This document shows positions 26,134 to 34,753 of a DNA stretch of 64,000 nucleotides, piece by piece (the stretch's first letter is position 1; every line of letters starts with the position of its first letter). The stretch is from Xanthobacter autotrophicus. Lineage in GTDB: Bacteria > Pseudomonadota > Alphaproteobacteria > Rhizobiales > Xanthobacteraceae. The notes under the pieces were generated by a model. The model was not told the origin of the DNA and searched no databases. It worked only from the letters and a program-made list of their open reading frames with translations. The position numbers were made by a program, and so were the translations under genes. The stretch spans positions 186,001 through 250,000 of the forward strand of contig NZ_VAUP01000022.1 in NCBI RefSeq assembly GCF_005871085.1, given 5' to 3'.

Positions 26134-26706
26134 CTACTTCTTGTTGCGGAAGACGTCGAGTTGCACCACCTGGGCGCCGCTCGCGGGCCGTTCAGGTGCG
26201 TCCTGGTCCGATGACGCGGGGTTGGATGCCGCGCTCGCCAGTGCCGGCTCGGAGGCCGCGCCCCGGGCGGGCTTGAGCGGAGCGGGGGCATTGGCGGAGC
26301 GGGGCGCCTCGAAAGGCGAGTCCTCGGTTTCCTCTTCTTCGCTCTCGTTCGCGGCGAGTTCGAACTGAAGGCCGAACTTCACGGAGGGGTCGAAGAAGCC
26401 CTTCAGCGCGGAAAAGGGCACCAGCAACCGCTCGGGAATGCTGCCAAACGACAGGCCCACCTCGAAGGTGGTGTCGGTGACGATGAGGTCCCAGAACTGG
26501 TGCTGGAGGACGATGGTCATCTCCTCCGGATACTTCTCCAGCATACGCTGGGAGAGGCGGACGCCCGGCGCGCGGGTGTCGAAGGAAATATAGAAATGGT
26601 GCTCGCCCGGCAGGCCTGTCTTGGCCACATCCAAGAGCACACGGCGCACCACGGAGCGCAAGGCCTCCTGGGCGAGAAGATCGTAGCGGATATGATCGAC
26701 CGACAT
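26134..26706 (-). CDS. sspB: SspB-family ClpXP adaptor (alpha type)
   Basis: A 190-residue adaptor that in alphaproteobacteria tethers tmRNA-tagged proteins to the ClpXP protease. Residues 1-~125 form the substrate-binding fold: ALRSVVRRVLLDVAKTGLPGEHHFYISFDT, then MTIVLQHQFWDL and VPFSALKGFFDPSVKFGLQF. An acidic, Ala/Pro-rich flexible linker (~130-178) leads to the C-terminal VVQLDVFRNKK, the expected ClpX-docking tail. The ATG at 26706 gives the standard start MSVDHIRYD; the upstream open frame is spurious. It lies directly downstream of the tmRNA gene on the same strand, which supports a shared job in ribosome rescue. Confidence 0.92.
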   Translation of the reverse strand: MSVDHIRYDLLAQEALRSVVRRVLLDVAKTGLPGEHHFYISFDTRAPGVRLSQRMLEKYPEEMTIVLQHQFWDLIVTDTTFEVGLSFGSIPERLLVPFSALKGFFDPSVKFGLQFELAANESEEEETEDSPFEAPRSANAPAPLKPARGAASEPALASAASNPASSDQDAPERPASGAQVVQLDVFRNKK

Positions 26707-26848
26707 GAGCCCGCAGCACTTCCCCGTCCGGCCCGGTGATCCAGAAGACTCCGGGCACCTTCCGGGGGGCCATACGGGCATGCCGTATCCGGAGGGTCTG
26801 GCGATGGAGCTTCAAACCTTCCCTCGTCCGGCCGGATGGAAGGGAAGT

Positions 26849-27177
26849 GGAGGCTTCTGTTGCCAGGTGCCTCCGAACCCCGCCTAGCCAGTGCTACCCG
26901 GTAGGACTTTGATTTCGATCGTCAAACCGCTCACGCGGCCAGAGCAACCGGAGCATAGTTGTCATTCGCAACTATCAGTTCGGCCCGATGACGGCGGAAC
27001 CATGCCGAGCGAAAGTATGCCCTTTACACCCTCGTCGATCCTATTTCGCCCCCGCCGGAGCCCGCCTCCCTGCAAGGGGAAGTTGGGCTTTGGTGGAGGC
27101 GCCGGGTACCGCCCCCGGGTCCGAAAGGCTTATTCCGACACCCATTTATCGCCGTATCCGACTTGCGTCGGCAGATC
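26849..27177 (-). ncRNA. ssrA: tmRNA, circularly permuted two-piece form
   Basis: Read leftward, the transcript begins with the acceptor piece (~27174-27091). It contains a CCGAC-GCAA-GTCGG hairpin, a 17-base T-arm-like stem-loop (CCGGG/CCCGG) and the 3' end CGCCTCCACCA with CCA encoded. A 37-base intervening segment (27090-27054) is presumably removed. The coding piece (~27053-26849) begins GGGGGCGAAATAGGATCGACG. Its first seven bases pair with CGCCTCC of the acceptor piece to form the seven-base-pair tRNA-like acceptor stem with one G-U pair. The tag reading frame lies inside. Order and structure match the alphaproteobacterial permuted tmRNA. The 3' end of the coding piece is approximate: I placed it at the GGAGGC/GCCTCC hairpin. 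Confidence 0.93.
26931..26969 (-). other. tmRNA tag-peptide reading frame
   Basis: Starting at the GCG resume codon after ATAGTT, the frame reads A-N-D-N-Y-A-P-V-A-L-A-A then TGA. The front (ANDNY) fits the SspB-binding end of proteobacterial tags and the last residues LAA are the ClpX degron type. Confidence 0.93.
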
Positions 27178-27178
27178 G

Positions 27179-27207
27179 AATATAGGCGTCGCCCGCCGGC
27201 GATGAAA
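27179..27207 (-). promoter_or_regulatory. Candidate sigma70 promoter of ssrA
   Basis: On the minus strand a -35-like TTTCAT (27207-27202), a 17-base spacer and a -10 TATATT (27184-27179) place the transcription start near 27172, just at the expected 5' end of the acceptor piece. Confidence 0.55.
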
Positions 27208-27350
27208 GGGGCGCGCGCCATAAAGTCCGCCGCCATCCCCGCCCTTTGTCGCGGAACCTTGCGCCAACGGCCCCGGTCTTCGACGGGCACCGGGCAGGTT
27301 CGCCCACGCGCCGTGCGGGCTTGGACCCTCCCGCCCGCGAGCGGAGGGTC

Positions 27351-28037
27351 TTACGGCCTGGCGCAATGACATCCTTCGAGGTGGTCGTCCACCAGCCCGC
27401 AGGCCTGCATGGCGGCATAGACGATGGTGGGGCCGACGAACTTGAAGCCCAGCCCCTTCAGCCGCTTGGAAAGGGCGATGGACTGCGCGGTCTGCGCCGG
27501 CACGTCGGCGATGCGGCGGGGCCGGTTCACCCGCGTCTCGCCGTCCACCGCGTCCCACATCAGATCGGAAAAGGCGATGCCTTTGTCCTGAAGGTCGAGA
27601 TAGGCGCGGGCGGAGGCCACCGCCCCCTCCACCTTGGCCCGGTTGCGCACGATGCCAGCGTCGGCCATGAGGGCTTCCACCTTGGCAGCATCGTAGCGGG
27701 CCATCTTTTCCGGCTCGAAGCCGTCGAAGGCGCAGCGGAAATTCTCCCGCTTCCTCAGGATGGTGATCCACGAGAGGCCGGCCTGGAAACCGTCCAGCAG
27801 CAGCTTCTCGAACAAGGCGCGGCTGTCGCGCTCGGGCACGCCCCATTCATCGTCGTGATAGGCCATATAAAACGGGTCGGTGCCGCACCAGAAACAGCGC
27901 GCGCGCCCGTCCCCGTGCTGGAGCAGCGGCGCGCGCTCCGCCTTCACCGCCGGAGCGGTTCCCTTCGCGCTTTCCGCCTTTGTGTTTGCGGCCTCGGGCG
28001 CACTCTTTTTAGCGTTTCCCGCCTTCGGCTCAGCCAT
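27351..28037 (-). CDS. tag: DNA-3-methyladenine glycosylase I (Tag)
   Basis: A 228-residue base-excision repair enzyme removing 3-methyladenine. The zinc-snap ligands are visible: Cys48 in RARCFWCG, His61 in YHDDEWG, and the terminal pair in DHLEGCHC. The substrate pocket reads LLLDGFQAGLSWITILRKRENFR, where the Glu found in E. coli Tag is Asp. The first ~38 residues are a Lys/Ala-rich extension not needed for the fold. The ATG at 28037 lies eight bases after the ygfZ stop, so the two form an operon. The enzyme otherwise looks complete. Confidence 0.92.
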   Translation of the reverse strand: MAEPKAGNAKKSAPEAANTKAESAKGTAPAVKAERAPLLQHGDGRARCFWCGTDPFYMAYHDDEWGVPERDSRALFEKLLLDGFQAGLSWITILRKRENFRCAFDGFEPEKMARYDAAKVEALMADAGIVRNRAKVEGAVASARAYLDLQDKGIAFSDLMWDAVDGETRVNRPRRIADVPAQTAQSIALSKRLKGLGFKFVGPTIVYAAMQACGLVDDHLEGCHCARP

Positions 28038-28045
28038 CGCCCCTC

Positions 28046-28924
28046 TCAGCTTCCCTTGAACTTGCGGTCCAGCTCGCTGACCTTCTTTTCCCATTCCATG
28101 GAAAAGACGGCCCAGTCGGGGCGACGCAGTTCCACCGGAACCTCCCCGGCAAGAAGCGGCACGCCGTCGGTCTTGGCATCGTTGGCGCGATCGAGCCGCA
28201 CGGTGGCGATGCCGCGCCCGTCCGTCACCGACAAGACCTGCCCGACGCTCTTGTCGCCGGCCGTGATCTCCTGACCGGTGGCGAGGGGGGTATCGAACAG
28301 CACTTCCACCAGCCGGTTCCGAGGGGTGGAGCGGTGCTCCATGCGGCTCACCACCTCCTGGCCCACATAGCAGCCCTTCTTGAAGTCTACCCCGCCCAGC
28401 TGGTCCATGTCAGCCTCGTGGGGGAAGGTGTCGCCATAGGCGAAATCCGGCCCGCCCTTGGGAATGCCGAGGGCGATGCGGTGCGCCTCATAGGGCGCCG
28501 CATCGGACGACAGGGCCTGCGCTGCCGCCAGCGGCAGCACCAGACGCTGGCCCAGGGCGGCAAGGCGCGGGTCGGGATAAACCGCGCCCTCGGGCACCTC
28601 CCCCGCATCGCCGAACACGGCGACGACGGCGAAATCATCCGCCTTCGCGAAGGTCACCTTGGCCCGCAGCCGATGGAAAGTGAGGCGCTTCAGCAGGTCT
28701 TCGGCTCGCTCGGCGGGAACGTCGAACAGAAAGGCGTCCTCGCCCTCCGCGTAGAACAGGAAGTCGGAGATGATCTTGCCCTGCGGGGTGAGCAGCGCGC
28801 CGTAGCGCGAGTCGCCCTTCGCCATGGTCTGCACGTTGCAGGTGATCACGCCATGGAGAAACTTGGAGGCTTCGAGGCCGGTGGCACGAATGAGCACACG
28901 ATCGGTCAAATAAACGACGGGCAT
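28046..28924 (-). CDS. ygfZ: Folate-binding YgfZ/IbaG-type iron-sulfur cluster repair protein
   Basis: A 292-residue protein of the YgfZ/GcvT-like family that binds tetrahydrofolate and supports maturation or repair of certain iron-sulfur enzymes and tRNA modification. The diagnostic motif KGCYVGQE surrounds Cys185, preceded by the folate-site segment DQLGGVDFKK. The ATG at 28924 gives MPVVYLTDRVLIRATGLEASKFLHGVIT, the normal N-terminus. It is the first gene of a leftward operon with tag and is divergent from the dihydroorotase gene 78 bases away. Confidence 0.9.
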   Translation of the reverse strand: MPVVYLTDRVLIRATGLEASKFLHGVITCNVQTMAKGDSRYGALLTPQGKIISDFLFYAEGEDAFLFDVPAERAEDLLKRLTFHRLRAKVTFAKADDFAVVAVFGDAGEVPEGAVYPDPRLAALGQRLVLPLAAAQALSSDAAPYEAHRIALGIPKGGPDFAYGDTFPHEADMDQLGGVDFKKGCYVGQEVVSRMEHRSTPRNRLVEVLFDTPLATGQEITAGDKSVGQVLSVTDGRGIATVRLDRANDAKTDGVPLLAGEVPVELRRPDWAVFSMEWEKKVSELDRKFKGS

Positions 28925-29002
28925 GGGGGCCGTCCTTGTCAGAAAAATAAAAACCAGATTTAAGGCCGCTTGCCTGTCCCCATCAAGAGCGAGCTTCCTC
29001 CC

Positions 29003-30343
29003 ATGCCCGTGACTTTCGATCTGCTGCTCAAGGGCGGCGCGGTCGCGACCCCCGCCGGCATTGCCGTTGCGGACATCGGAGTGACAGGCGGACGCATCCG
29101 CGCCATCGGCTCGCTGGGCGCCGCAAGTGCGGGCGAAGTGGTGGACGCCACCGGTCTGCACATCCTGCCCGGCGTCATCGACACCCAGGTGCATTTCCGC
29201 GAGCCGGGGCTGGAGCAGAAGGAAGATCTGGAGACCGGGTCGCTGGCCGCCGTCATGGGCGGCGTGACCGGCGTGTTCGAGATGCCGAACACCATTCCCC
29301 AGACCACGTCCGCCTCCGCGCTGGAAGACAAGATCGCGCGCGGGACCAACCGCATGCACTGCGATTTCGCCTTCTATGTGGGCGGCACCCACGACAACGT
29401 GAAGGACCTGCCCGAGCTGGAGCGCCTGCCGGGAGCGGCGGGCGTGAAGGTGTTCATCGGCTCCTCCACCGGCTCCCTGCTGGTGGCGGACGATGATGGC
29501 GTGCGCAACATCCTGAAAGTCATCCGCCGCCGCGCCGCCTTCCATTGCGAGGACGAGCCGCGCCTGCAGGAGCGCAAGAGCCTGCGCGTGCCCGGCGATG
29601 CCTCCTCCCACCCGGTGTGGCGCGACGAGGTTGCGGCGCTCACCGCCACCCGCCGCCTGGTGAATCTCGCCCGCGAGACCGGCGCGCGCGTGCATGTGCT
29701 GCACGTGACCTCGGCGGAGGAGATGGATTTTCTCGCCGACGCCCGCGACGTGGCCTCGGTGGAGGTGACGCCCCATCACCTCACCCTTGCGGCGCCCGAC
29801 TGCTATGACCGGCTCGGCACGCTGGTGCAGATGAACCCGCCGGTGCGCGACGGCCGCCACCGCGACGCCCTGTGGGCGGCGCTCCAGAGCGGCGTGGTGG
29901 ACGTGCTCGGCTCCGACCATGCCCCCCATACCCTGGAGGAGAAGGCCAAGCCCTATCCCGAAAGCCCCTCGGGCATGACCGGGGTGCAGACCCTGGTGCC
30001 GCTGATGCTGGACCATGTGGCCGCCGGGCGCCTGACCCTGGAGCGCTTCGTGGACCTCTCCAGCGCCGGCCCGGCCCGGCTGTTCGGCATCGCCCGCAAG
30101 GGTCGTATCGTGGTGGGTTATGACGCCGACTTCACCGTGGTGGACCTGAAGCGCCGCGCCACCATCACGGCGGACTGGATCGCCTCGCGCTCCAAGTGGA
30201 CGCCCTATGACGGCAAGGAAGTCACCGGCTGGCCCGTGGGCACTTTCGTGCGCGGCCGCAAGGTGATGTGGGAGGGCGAGCTCACCGGCCCCGCCACCGG
30301 CGCGCCCATCGGCTTCCTGGAGACGCTCCAGCCACGGGGCTGA
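29003..30343 (+). CDS. pyrC: Dihydroorotase, class I-like (PyrC/PyrX family)
   Basis: A 446-residue amidohydrolase that would cyclise carbamoyl-aspartate to dihydroorotate. Family landmarks: VIDTQVHFREPG (~53-64), the candidate carboxylated lysine in AGVKVFIGSS, the His ligands in AAFHCEDEP and VHVLHVTS, and the metal-binding Asp in GSDHAPHT. The first metal-ligand position of the usual H-x-H is Gln here (Q-V-H). I recall close relatives in other Hyphomicrobiales having the same substitution, so it is likely a subfamily trait. The ATG at 29003 is preferred over TTG at 28970. A bidirectional terminator follows. Confidence 0.85.
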   Translation: MPVTFDLLLKGGAVATPAGIAVADIGVTGGRIRAIGSLGAASAGEVVDATGLHILPGVIDTQVHFREPGLEQKEDLETGSLAAVMGGVTGVFEMPNTIPQTTSASALEDKIARGTNRMHCDFAFYVGGTHDNVKDLPELERLPGAAGVKVFIGSSTGSLLVADDDGVRNILKVIRRRAAFHCEDEPRLQERKSLRVPGDASSHPVWRDEVAALTATRRLVNLARETGARVHVLHVTSAEEMDFLADARDVASVEVTPHHLTLAAPDCYDRLGTLVQMNPPVRDGRHRDALWAALQSGVVDVLGSDHAPHTLEEKAKPYPESPSGMTGVQTLVPLMLDHVAAGRLTLERFVDLSSAGPARLFGIARKGRIVVGYDADFTVVDLKRRATITADWIASRSKWTPYDGKEVTGWPVGTFVRGRKVMWEGELTGPATGAPIGFLETLQPRG

Positions 30344-30379
30344 GCCAAGGTACGCCCCAAGCTGATTTCCAACGAAAGA

Positions 30380-30408
30380 GGGCGCGCCACCGGCGCGCCC
30401 TTTCTTTT
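30380..30408. terminator. Rho-independent terminator, probably bidirectional
   Basis: A nine-base-pair perfect stem GGGCGCGCC / GGCGCGCCC with loop ACC, followed on the + strand by TTTCTTTT. On the other strand CTCTTTCGTT follows. It separates the convergent pyrC and DUF2093 genes. Confidence 0.85.
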
Positions 30409-30439
30409 CGTTGACTGGACTTCCTTTCGGCCGCAGGCG

Positions 30440-30661
30440 TCAGCCCGCCGGACGCTCCTTCACGCGGGTCAGCACCGCCTCGGGGCCGGAATAGGCCTCC
30501 TGCAGGTCGACGCTCCAGTAGCGCAACTCATCCAGCGGAATGGCCTGCCCGGTCACGGCGCAGCGCACGAAGCTGCCCGGCCGCAGGATGCGGAACTCAC
30601 CGTCAAGGTAGCGGACCTCCGCCTCGCCATGGGGCTCGGGGAAGCGTTCGAATCTGTTCAT
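30440..30661 (-). CDS. DUF2093 family protein (73 aa)
   Basis: A 73-residue protein. RFERFPEPHGEAEVRYLDGEFRILRPGSFVRCAVTGQAIPLDELRYWSVDLQEAY matches the DUF2093 family of small alphaproteobacterial proteins, with a conserved Cys in the CAVTGQ turn. The ATG at 30661 is the only sensible start; the open frame upstream overlaps xseA. It is downstream of xseA on the same strand with a 73-base gap, so they may share a transcript. Function unknown. Confidence 0.85.
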   Translation of the reverse strand: MNRFERFPEPHGEAEVRYLDGEFRILRPGSFVRCAVTGQAIPLDELRYWSVDLQEAYSGPEAVLTRVKERPAG

Positions 30662-30734
30662 CACAGCCGTTATCGTCCTGAAACAAGAACACGCACCATA
30701 GCCATTCGCCCCGCAGCGCGAAAGAGGCGCCGGC

Positions 30735-32195
30735 TTACGGATCGAACAGGGTCGGCCCCTCGACCTTCGGCGGCTTCCTGGATTTGGCCGGTCGCGGCCG
30801 CGCAGGCGCGGGCACTGGAGGCGTTGCAGCCGGCGCAGCATCCCCCGTCACCGCCGCCACATGCCCATCCGCGAACTGAAGATCCAGCACCATGCCCGGC
30901 GTAAGACCGGCGGCCAGACGCACCGGCTGGCCCTGCGCATCGCGCACAAGCGCGAAGCCGCGGCTCAGCACCCCCTTGAAGGACAGGGCATCGAGCAGCT
31001 GACCCGCCGATTTCAGCCGCGCCGCACGCTGCTCGCGCGCCACCCACAAGGCGCGTTTCAGCCGGCCCTCCAGCGTCTCCAGCCGGTCGCCGGCACGCTC
31101 CAGGCGCAGCTTCAGCGCCTCGGGGGAGAGGCGGGCACGCGCCGCCACCAGGCGCAGGCGATGGGCGGCGGCATTGGCCTTGAGGGCGCGCGGCAGGCGC
31201 TCGCTCGCGGCATCGAGTCGTTGCCGGGGCACGGAGAGCAGGTTTTCCGCGCTGGGCAGGAGTCGGGACAGGCCGCGCAGGTCCGCCCGCCGGCGCTCCA
31301 GAAGCCGCACCGGGGCGGCGGCAAGGCGCCCGCCCAGGTCTTCCACCGCCGCGATAAGCTCGGAACGCACCGGCACCACCATCTCGGCGGCGGCGGTGGG
31401 GGTGGGCGCGCGCACGTCGGCAGCGAAATCAATCAGGGTCACGTCGGTCTCGTGGCCCACGGCGGCGACCAGCGGGATAGCGCTTTCCGCCGCCGCCCGC
31501 ACCACCTCCTCGTCGGAGAAGCCTAGAAGGTCCTCCAGCGCGCCGCCGCCGCGCGCCACCACGATCACGTCGGGACGCGGGATGGCACCGCCGACCGGCA
31601 AGGCGTTGAAGCCGCGAATGGCCGCCGCCACCTCCGCCGCCGAAGTCTCACCCTGCACCCGCACCGGCCACACCAGCACCCGGCGCGGAAAACGGTCGGC
31701 GAGGCGGTGGAGGATGTCGCGGATCACCGCCCCGGTGGGCGAGGTGACCACCCCGATCACCTGCGGCAGGAACGGCAGCGCCACCTTGCGCGCCGGATCG
31801 AACAGGCCCTCGGCCGCCAGGCGGCGCTTGCGCTCCTCCAGCATGGCCATGATGGCGCCGGCGCCGGCGAATTCCAGCGCCTCGATGACGATCTGGTAGC
31901 CCGACTTGCCCGGATAGGTGGTGAGGCGGCCGATGGCCACCACCTCCAGCCCCTCCTCGGGCTTCAGCCGCAGGCGCTGAAAGGTGCCTTTCCAGATCAC
32001 CGCGTCGAGCCGCGCCCCGGCATCCTTCAGGCTGAAATAAGCGTGGCCGGAGCCGTGCGGCCCGCGATAGCCGGAGATTTCGCCGCGCACCCGCACGTGG
32101 CCATAGGCGTCCTCAACCGTGCGCCGGAGCGCTGCGGAGAGCTCGGAAACGCTCCATTCCGGCGCATTTGCACGGGGTTCGGCGACATCCACCAT
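30735..32195 (-). CDS. xseA: Exodeoxyribonuclease VII large subunit XseA
   Basis: A 486-residue subunit of the single-strand DNA exonuclease. Residues ~10-105 form the OB-fold ([35 protein letters not shown]). The catalytic domain shows [46 protein letters not shown] and [31 protein letters not shown]. The long helical coiled region (~270-410) is normal, and the C-terminal ~45 residues are Pro/Ala-rich. xseB is not adjacent. It is divergent from purD. The start lacks an obvious Shine-Dalgarno sequence. Confidence 0.93.
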   Translation of the reverse strand: MVDVAEPRANAPEWSVSELSAALRRTVEDAYGHVRVRGEISGYRGPHGSGHAYFSLKDAGARLDAVIWKGTFQRLRLKPEEGLEVVAIGRLTTYPGKSGYQIVIEALEFAGAGAIMAMLEERKRRLAAEGLFDPARKVALPFLPQVIGVVTSPTGAVIRDILHRLADRFPRRVLVWPVRVQGETSAAEVAAAIRGFNALPVGGAIPRPDVIVVARGGGALEDLLGFSDEEVVRAAAESAIPLVAAVGHETDVTLIDFAADVRAPTPTAAAEMVVPVRSELIAAVEDLGGRLAAAPVRLLERRRADLRGLSRLLPSAENLLSVPRQRLDAASERLPRALKANAAAHRLRLVAARARLSPEALKLRLERAGDRLETLEGRLKRALWVAREQRAARLKSAGQLLDALSFKGVLSRGFALVRDAQGQPVRLAAGLTPGMVLDLQFADGHVAAVTGDAAPAATPPVPAPARPRPAKSRKPPKVEGPTLFDP

Positions 32196-32381
32196 CGAAT
32201 CGCAGTCGGCTGTTGGTCAAGGATTAAGCATAGCGGGAAAGCCCCCCATGCGGCGAGCGCAGAGCCGTGCCTCTTGTTTGCGCGGCTCCGAGCCGATAGG
32301 CGATTGTGACAAGAGACTCTCGCAAGAGACGTTGGCAGAAACGTCCGAGCGAGACATGGGGCAACGCACGGGGGAGGCCGC

Positions 32382-33665
32382 ATGAACATTCTGCTGCTCG
32401 GATCGGGAGGGCGCGAGCACGCCCTCGCCTGGAAGCTGGCGCAGAGCCCAAGTATCGGCCAGTTCTATGCCATACCGGGCAATCCGGGCATCGCCGAGCA
32501 CGCAGAGCTGATCGAGGGCATCCCCCTCTCGGCCCACGACACCATCGTGAAATGGTGCCAGGACCATGGCATCGACTTCGTGGTGGTCGGCCCCGAGGCG
32601 CCGCTGGTGGCGGGGCTGGTGGACCGGCTGGAAGCGGTGGGCATCCCCGCCTTCGGCCCCACGGCTGCGGCTGCCCGGCTGGAGGGCTCCAAGCTCTTCA
32701 CCAAGGAATTGTGCAAGACCAATTCCATACCCACCGCCGCCTTCGGCCGCTTCACCTCCGCCGCCGAGGGCGCCGCCTATGTGCGCCAGCAGGGCGCGCC
32801 CATCGTGGTGAAGGCGGACGGCCTCATGGCCGGCAAGGGCGTCGTGGTCGCCCTCTCCGAGGAAGAGGCAGTGGACGCGGTGGAGCAGGTGTTCTCCAGC
32901 GGCGGCACCGAGGTGCTCATCGAGGAGTTCATGGAGGGCGAGGAGGCCAGCCTGTTCGCCCTGGTGGACGGCGAGACTGTCGTGCTCTTCGGCAGCGCGC
33001 AGGACCACAAGCGCGCGTTCGACGGCGACCTCGGCCCCAACACCGGCGGCATGGGCGCCTATTCCCCCGCCCCGGTGCTGACGCCCGAGCTGGAGCGCCG
33101 GGCACTGGAGGAAATCCTCATCCCCACCGCCCGCGCCATGGTGGCAGCCGGCACGCCCTATCGCGGCGTGCTCTATGCCGGGCTGATGCTGACGGCCGAT
33201 GGCCCAAAGCTGGTGGAATACAATTGCCGCTTCGGCGATCCCGAATGCCAGGTGCTGATGCCCCGCTTCACGGGCGATCTGATCCAGGTGCTGCACGCCA
33301 CCGCCACCGGCCACCTTGCCGAGGTGACGCCGGAATGGTCGCAGGATGCAGCCATGACCGTGGTCTATGCCTCGCGCGGCTATCCCGGCCCGCATCAGGT
33401 GGGCAGCCCCATCGGCGGGCTCGATGCGGCGACGGAGCTGGATGGTGTCCTGGTGTTCCAGGCCGGCACACGGCGCAAAGGCGTCGGGCTGGTCTCCAAC
33501 GGCGGGCGGGTGCTGAACGTCACCGCCACCGGCTCCACCCTCGGCGAGGCGCGTGACCGGGCCTATGCGGGGATCGCCCGTATCGAATGGCCGGACGGCT
33601 TCTTCCGCAGTGACATCGGCTGGCGTGCGCTCGGCAAGGCGACGCCCGCCAAGGGGGCCCGATGA
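32382..33665 (+). CDS. purD: Phosphoribosylamine-glycine ligase PurD
   Basis: A 427-residue ATP-grasp enzyme of purine synthesis that joins glycine to phosphoribosylamine. Segments MNILLLGSGGREHALAWKL, VVVGPEAPLVAGL, VVKADGLMAGKGVVVA, GAQ-loop-like FGSAQDHKRAFDGDLGPNTGGMGAYSPAP, and the metal/ATP site YNCRFGDPECQ are all present. The ATG follows GGGGGAGGCCGC, a strong ribosome site. Its stop overlaps the start of a thioesterase gene by four bases (ATGA). Confidence 0.95.
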   Translation: MNILLLGSGGREHALAWKLAQSPSIGQFYAIPGNPGIAEHAELIEGIPLSAHDTIVKWCQDHGIDFVVVGPEAPLVAGLVDRLEAVGIPAFGPTAAAARLEGSKLFTKELCKTNSIPTAAFGRFTSAAEGAAYVRQQGAPIVVKADGLMAGKGVVVALSEEEAVDAVEQVFSSGGTEVLIEEFMEGEEASLFALVDGETVVLFGSAQDHKRAFDGDLGPNTGGMGAYSPAPVLTPELERRALEEILIPTARAMVAAGTPYRGVLYAGLMLTADGPKLVEYNCRFGDPECQVLMPRFTGDLIQVLHATATGHLAEVTPEWSQDAAMTVVYASRGYPGPHQVGSPIGGLDAATELDGVLVFQAGTRRKGVGLVSNGGRVLNVTATGSTLGEARDRAYAGIARIEWPDGFFRSDIGWRALGKATPAKGAR

Positions 33666-34108
33666 CCGCCCGCGAGAAGCCGCCCCTGCCGGTTCTGGAC
33701 GATTTCCCCGTCAAGGCGAGCGACACCATTCGCTACGGCGACACCGACAAGCTCGGCCATGTGAATAACGCCGTCTTCTCCACCTTCCTGGAGACCGGCC
33801 GCACTCGGCTGCTCTGGGGCGGGGCTGCCGCCGTGGCGCCGGAGCACGCGAGCTTCGTGCTCGCCCGTCTGGTGCTGGACTACCGTGCAGAGATGTTGTG
33901 GCCGGGCGAAGCATTGATCGGTACCGGCGTGCTGTCCGTGGGCAACAGCTCCATGACGCTGTCGCAGGCCATCTTCCAGGGCGAGCGCTGCACCGCGACG
34001 GCAGAAACCGTGCTGGTGCTGTTCGACCTGGTCACCCGCCGTCCCCTGCCCCTTCCCGAGGAAAGCCTCTCGCGTCTCGCAAGCCTCAAAATGCGCCGTC
34101 CCGGCTGA
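33662..34108 (+). CDS. 4HBT-type acyl-CoA thioesterase
   Basis: A 148-residue hot-dog-fold protein. DTIRYGDTDKLGHVNNAVFSTFLETGR contains the D-x-x-G-H-V-N-N pattern of YbgC/4HBT thioesterases, with the catalytic Asp in D-T-D-K-L-G-H-V-N. The FVLARLVLDYRAEMLWPGEALIGTG segment is the second half of the fold. The ATG overlaps the purD stop, so it is translationally coupled to purine synthesis, though no biochemical link is evident. Substrate unknown. Confidence 0.85.
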   Translation: MTAREKPPLPVLDDFPVKASDTIRYGDTDKLGHVNNAVFSTFLETGRTRLLWGGAAAVAPEHASFVLARLVLDYRAEMLWPGEALIGTGVLSVGNSSMTLSQAIFQGERCTATAETVLVLFDLVTRRPLPLPEESLSRLASLKMRRPG

Positions 34109-34177
34109 GGCGGGCCCGCCGCTTTGCACCGACCGGCATTGTGCTCTAGATAAGGGGCCGACAGCCCCGGATGTGCC

Positions 34178-34753
34178 GTGCGCCTTCTGCCTCTTGCCTT
34201 CACGCTTCTCGTCGCCACCATTCTCGGGCTCGGCGTCACCTGGTTTTCCGTTACCCACTCGCGCGGGCTCGATGTGGTGCGCGCCGGCGCTTGGCAGGGC
34301 TGGCCCCGCGCCGGCACGGCCAAGGCGGACCCTTACGCCCGCGCCGCCTTCGCCCGCTCGGGTGAGCTACCGCTGGAACTGGCCGACGGCCTGCTGTTCC
34401 TCGCGGCCACCGACGATGCCGGCAAGCCAATCGACGGGCGCTGCGAGACGCGCATCGTCGGCGTGCTGCCCCAGGCCCGGCTGTGGACGCTGACCGTCAT
34501 GGACCAGGACGGCCACATCATCGCCAATGATGCCGGCCGCTTCAGCTTTACCAGCGCCGAGGTGGTCTATCGCGACGACGGCGCCATCGACGTGCGCCTC
34601 TCCCCGCGCGCCCGCTCGGGTAACTGGCTGCCCACCGGAGCCCGGCCACGGCTGCAAGTGGCGCTCCGTCTCTATGACGCGCCGTTCTCCTTCGCCTCCG
34701 GTGCCGCGGACGCAGCCGTCCTGCCCAGGATCACGCAGGAGGCTTGCCTTTGA
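34178..34753 (+). CDS. DUF1214 domain membrane-anchored protein
   Basis: A 191-residue protein with an N-terminal signal/anchor helix (LLPLAFTLLVATILGLGVTWF). The following domain shows DPYARAAFARSGELPLELADGLLFLAATDDAGKPIDGRCETRIVGVLPQARLWTLTVMDQDG and ends DAPFSFASGAADAAVLPRI, characteristic of DUF1214, a periplasmic beta domain. It starts at a GTG. Its TGA stop overlaps the TTG start of the DUF1254 gene as TTGA. Function unknown; the DUF1214/DUF1254 pair recurs in alphaproteobacteria. Confidence 0.85.
   Translation: MRLLPLAFTLLVATILGLGVTWFSVTHSRGLDVVRAGAWQGWPRAGTAKADPYARAAFARSGELPLELADGLLFLAATDDAGKPIDGRCETRIVGVLPQARLWTLTVMDQDGHIIANDAGRFSFTSAEVVYRDDGAIDVRLSPRARSGNWLPTGARPRLQVALRLYDAPFSFASGAADAAVLPRITQEACL

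Noticed and set aside
27130-27846. A 238-codon minus-strand frame overlapping tag and ssrA.
   Set aside because: Frame shadow of tag; composition is Arg/Gly-rich, and the tmRNA occupies part of it.
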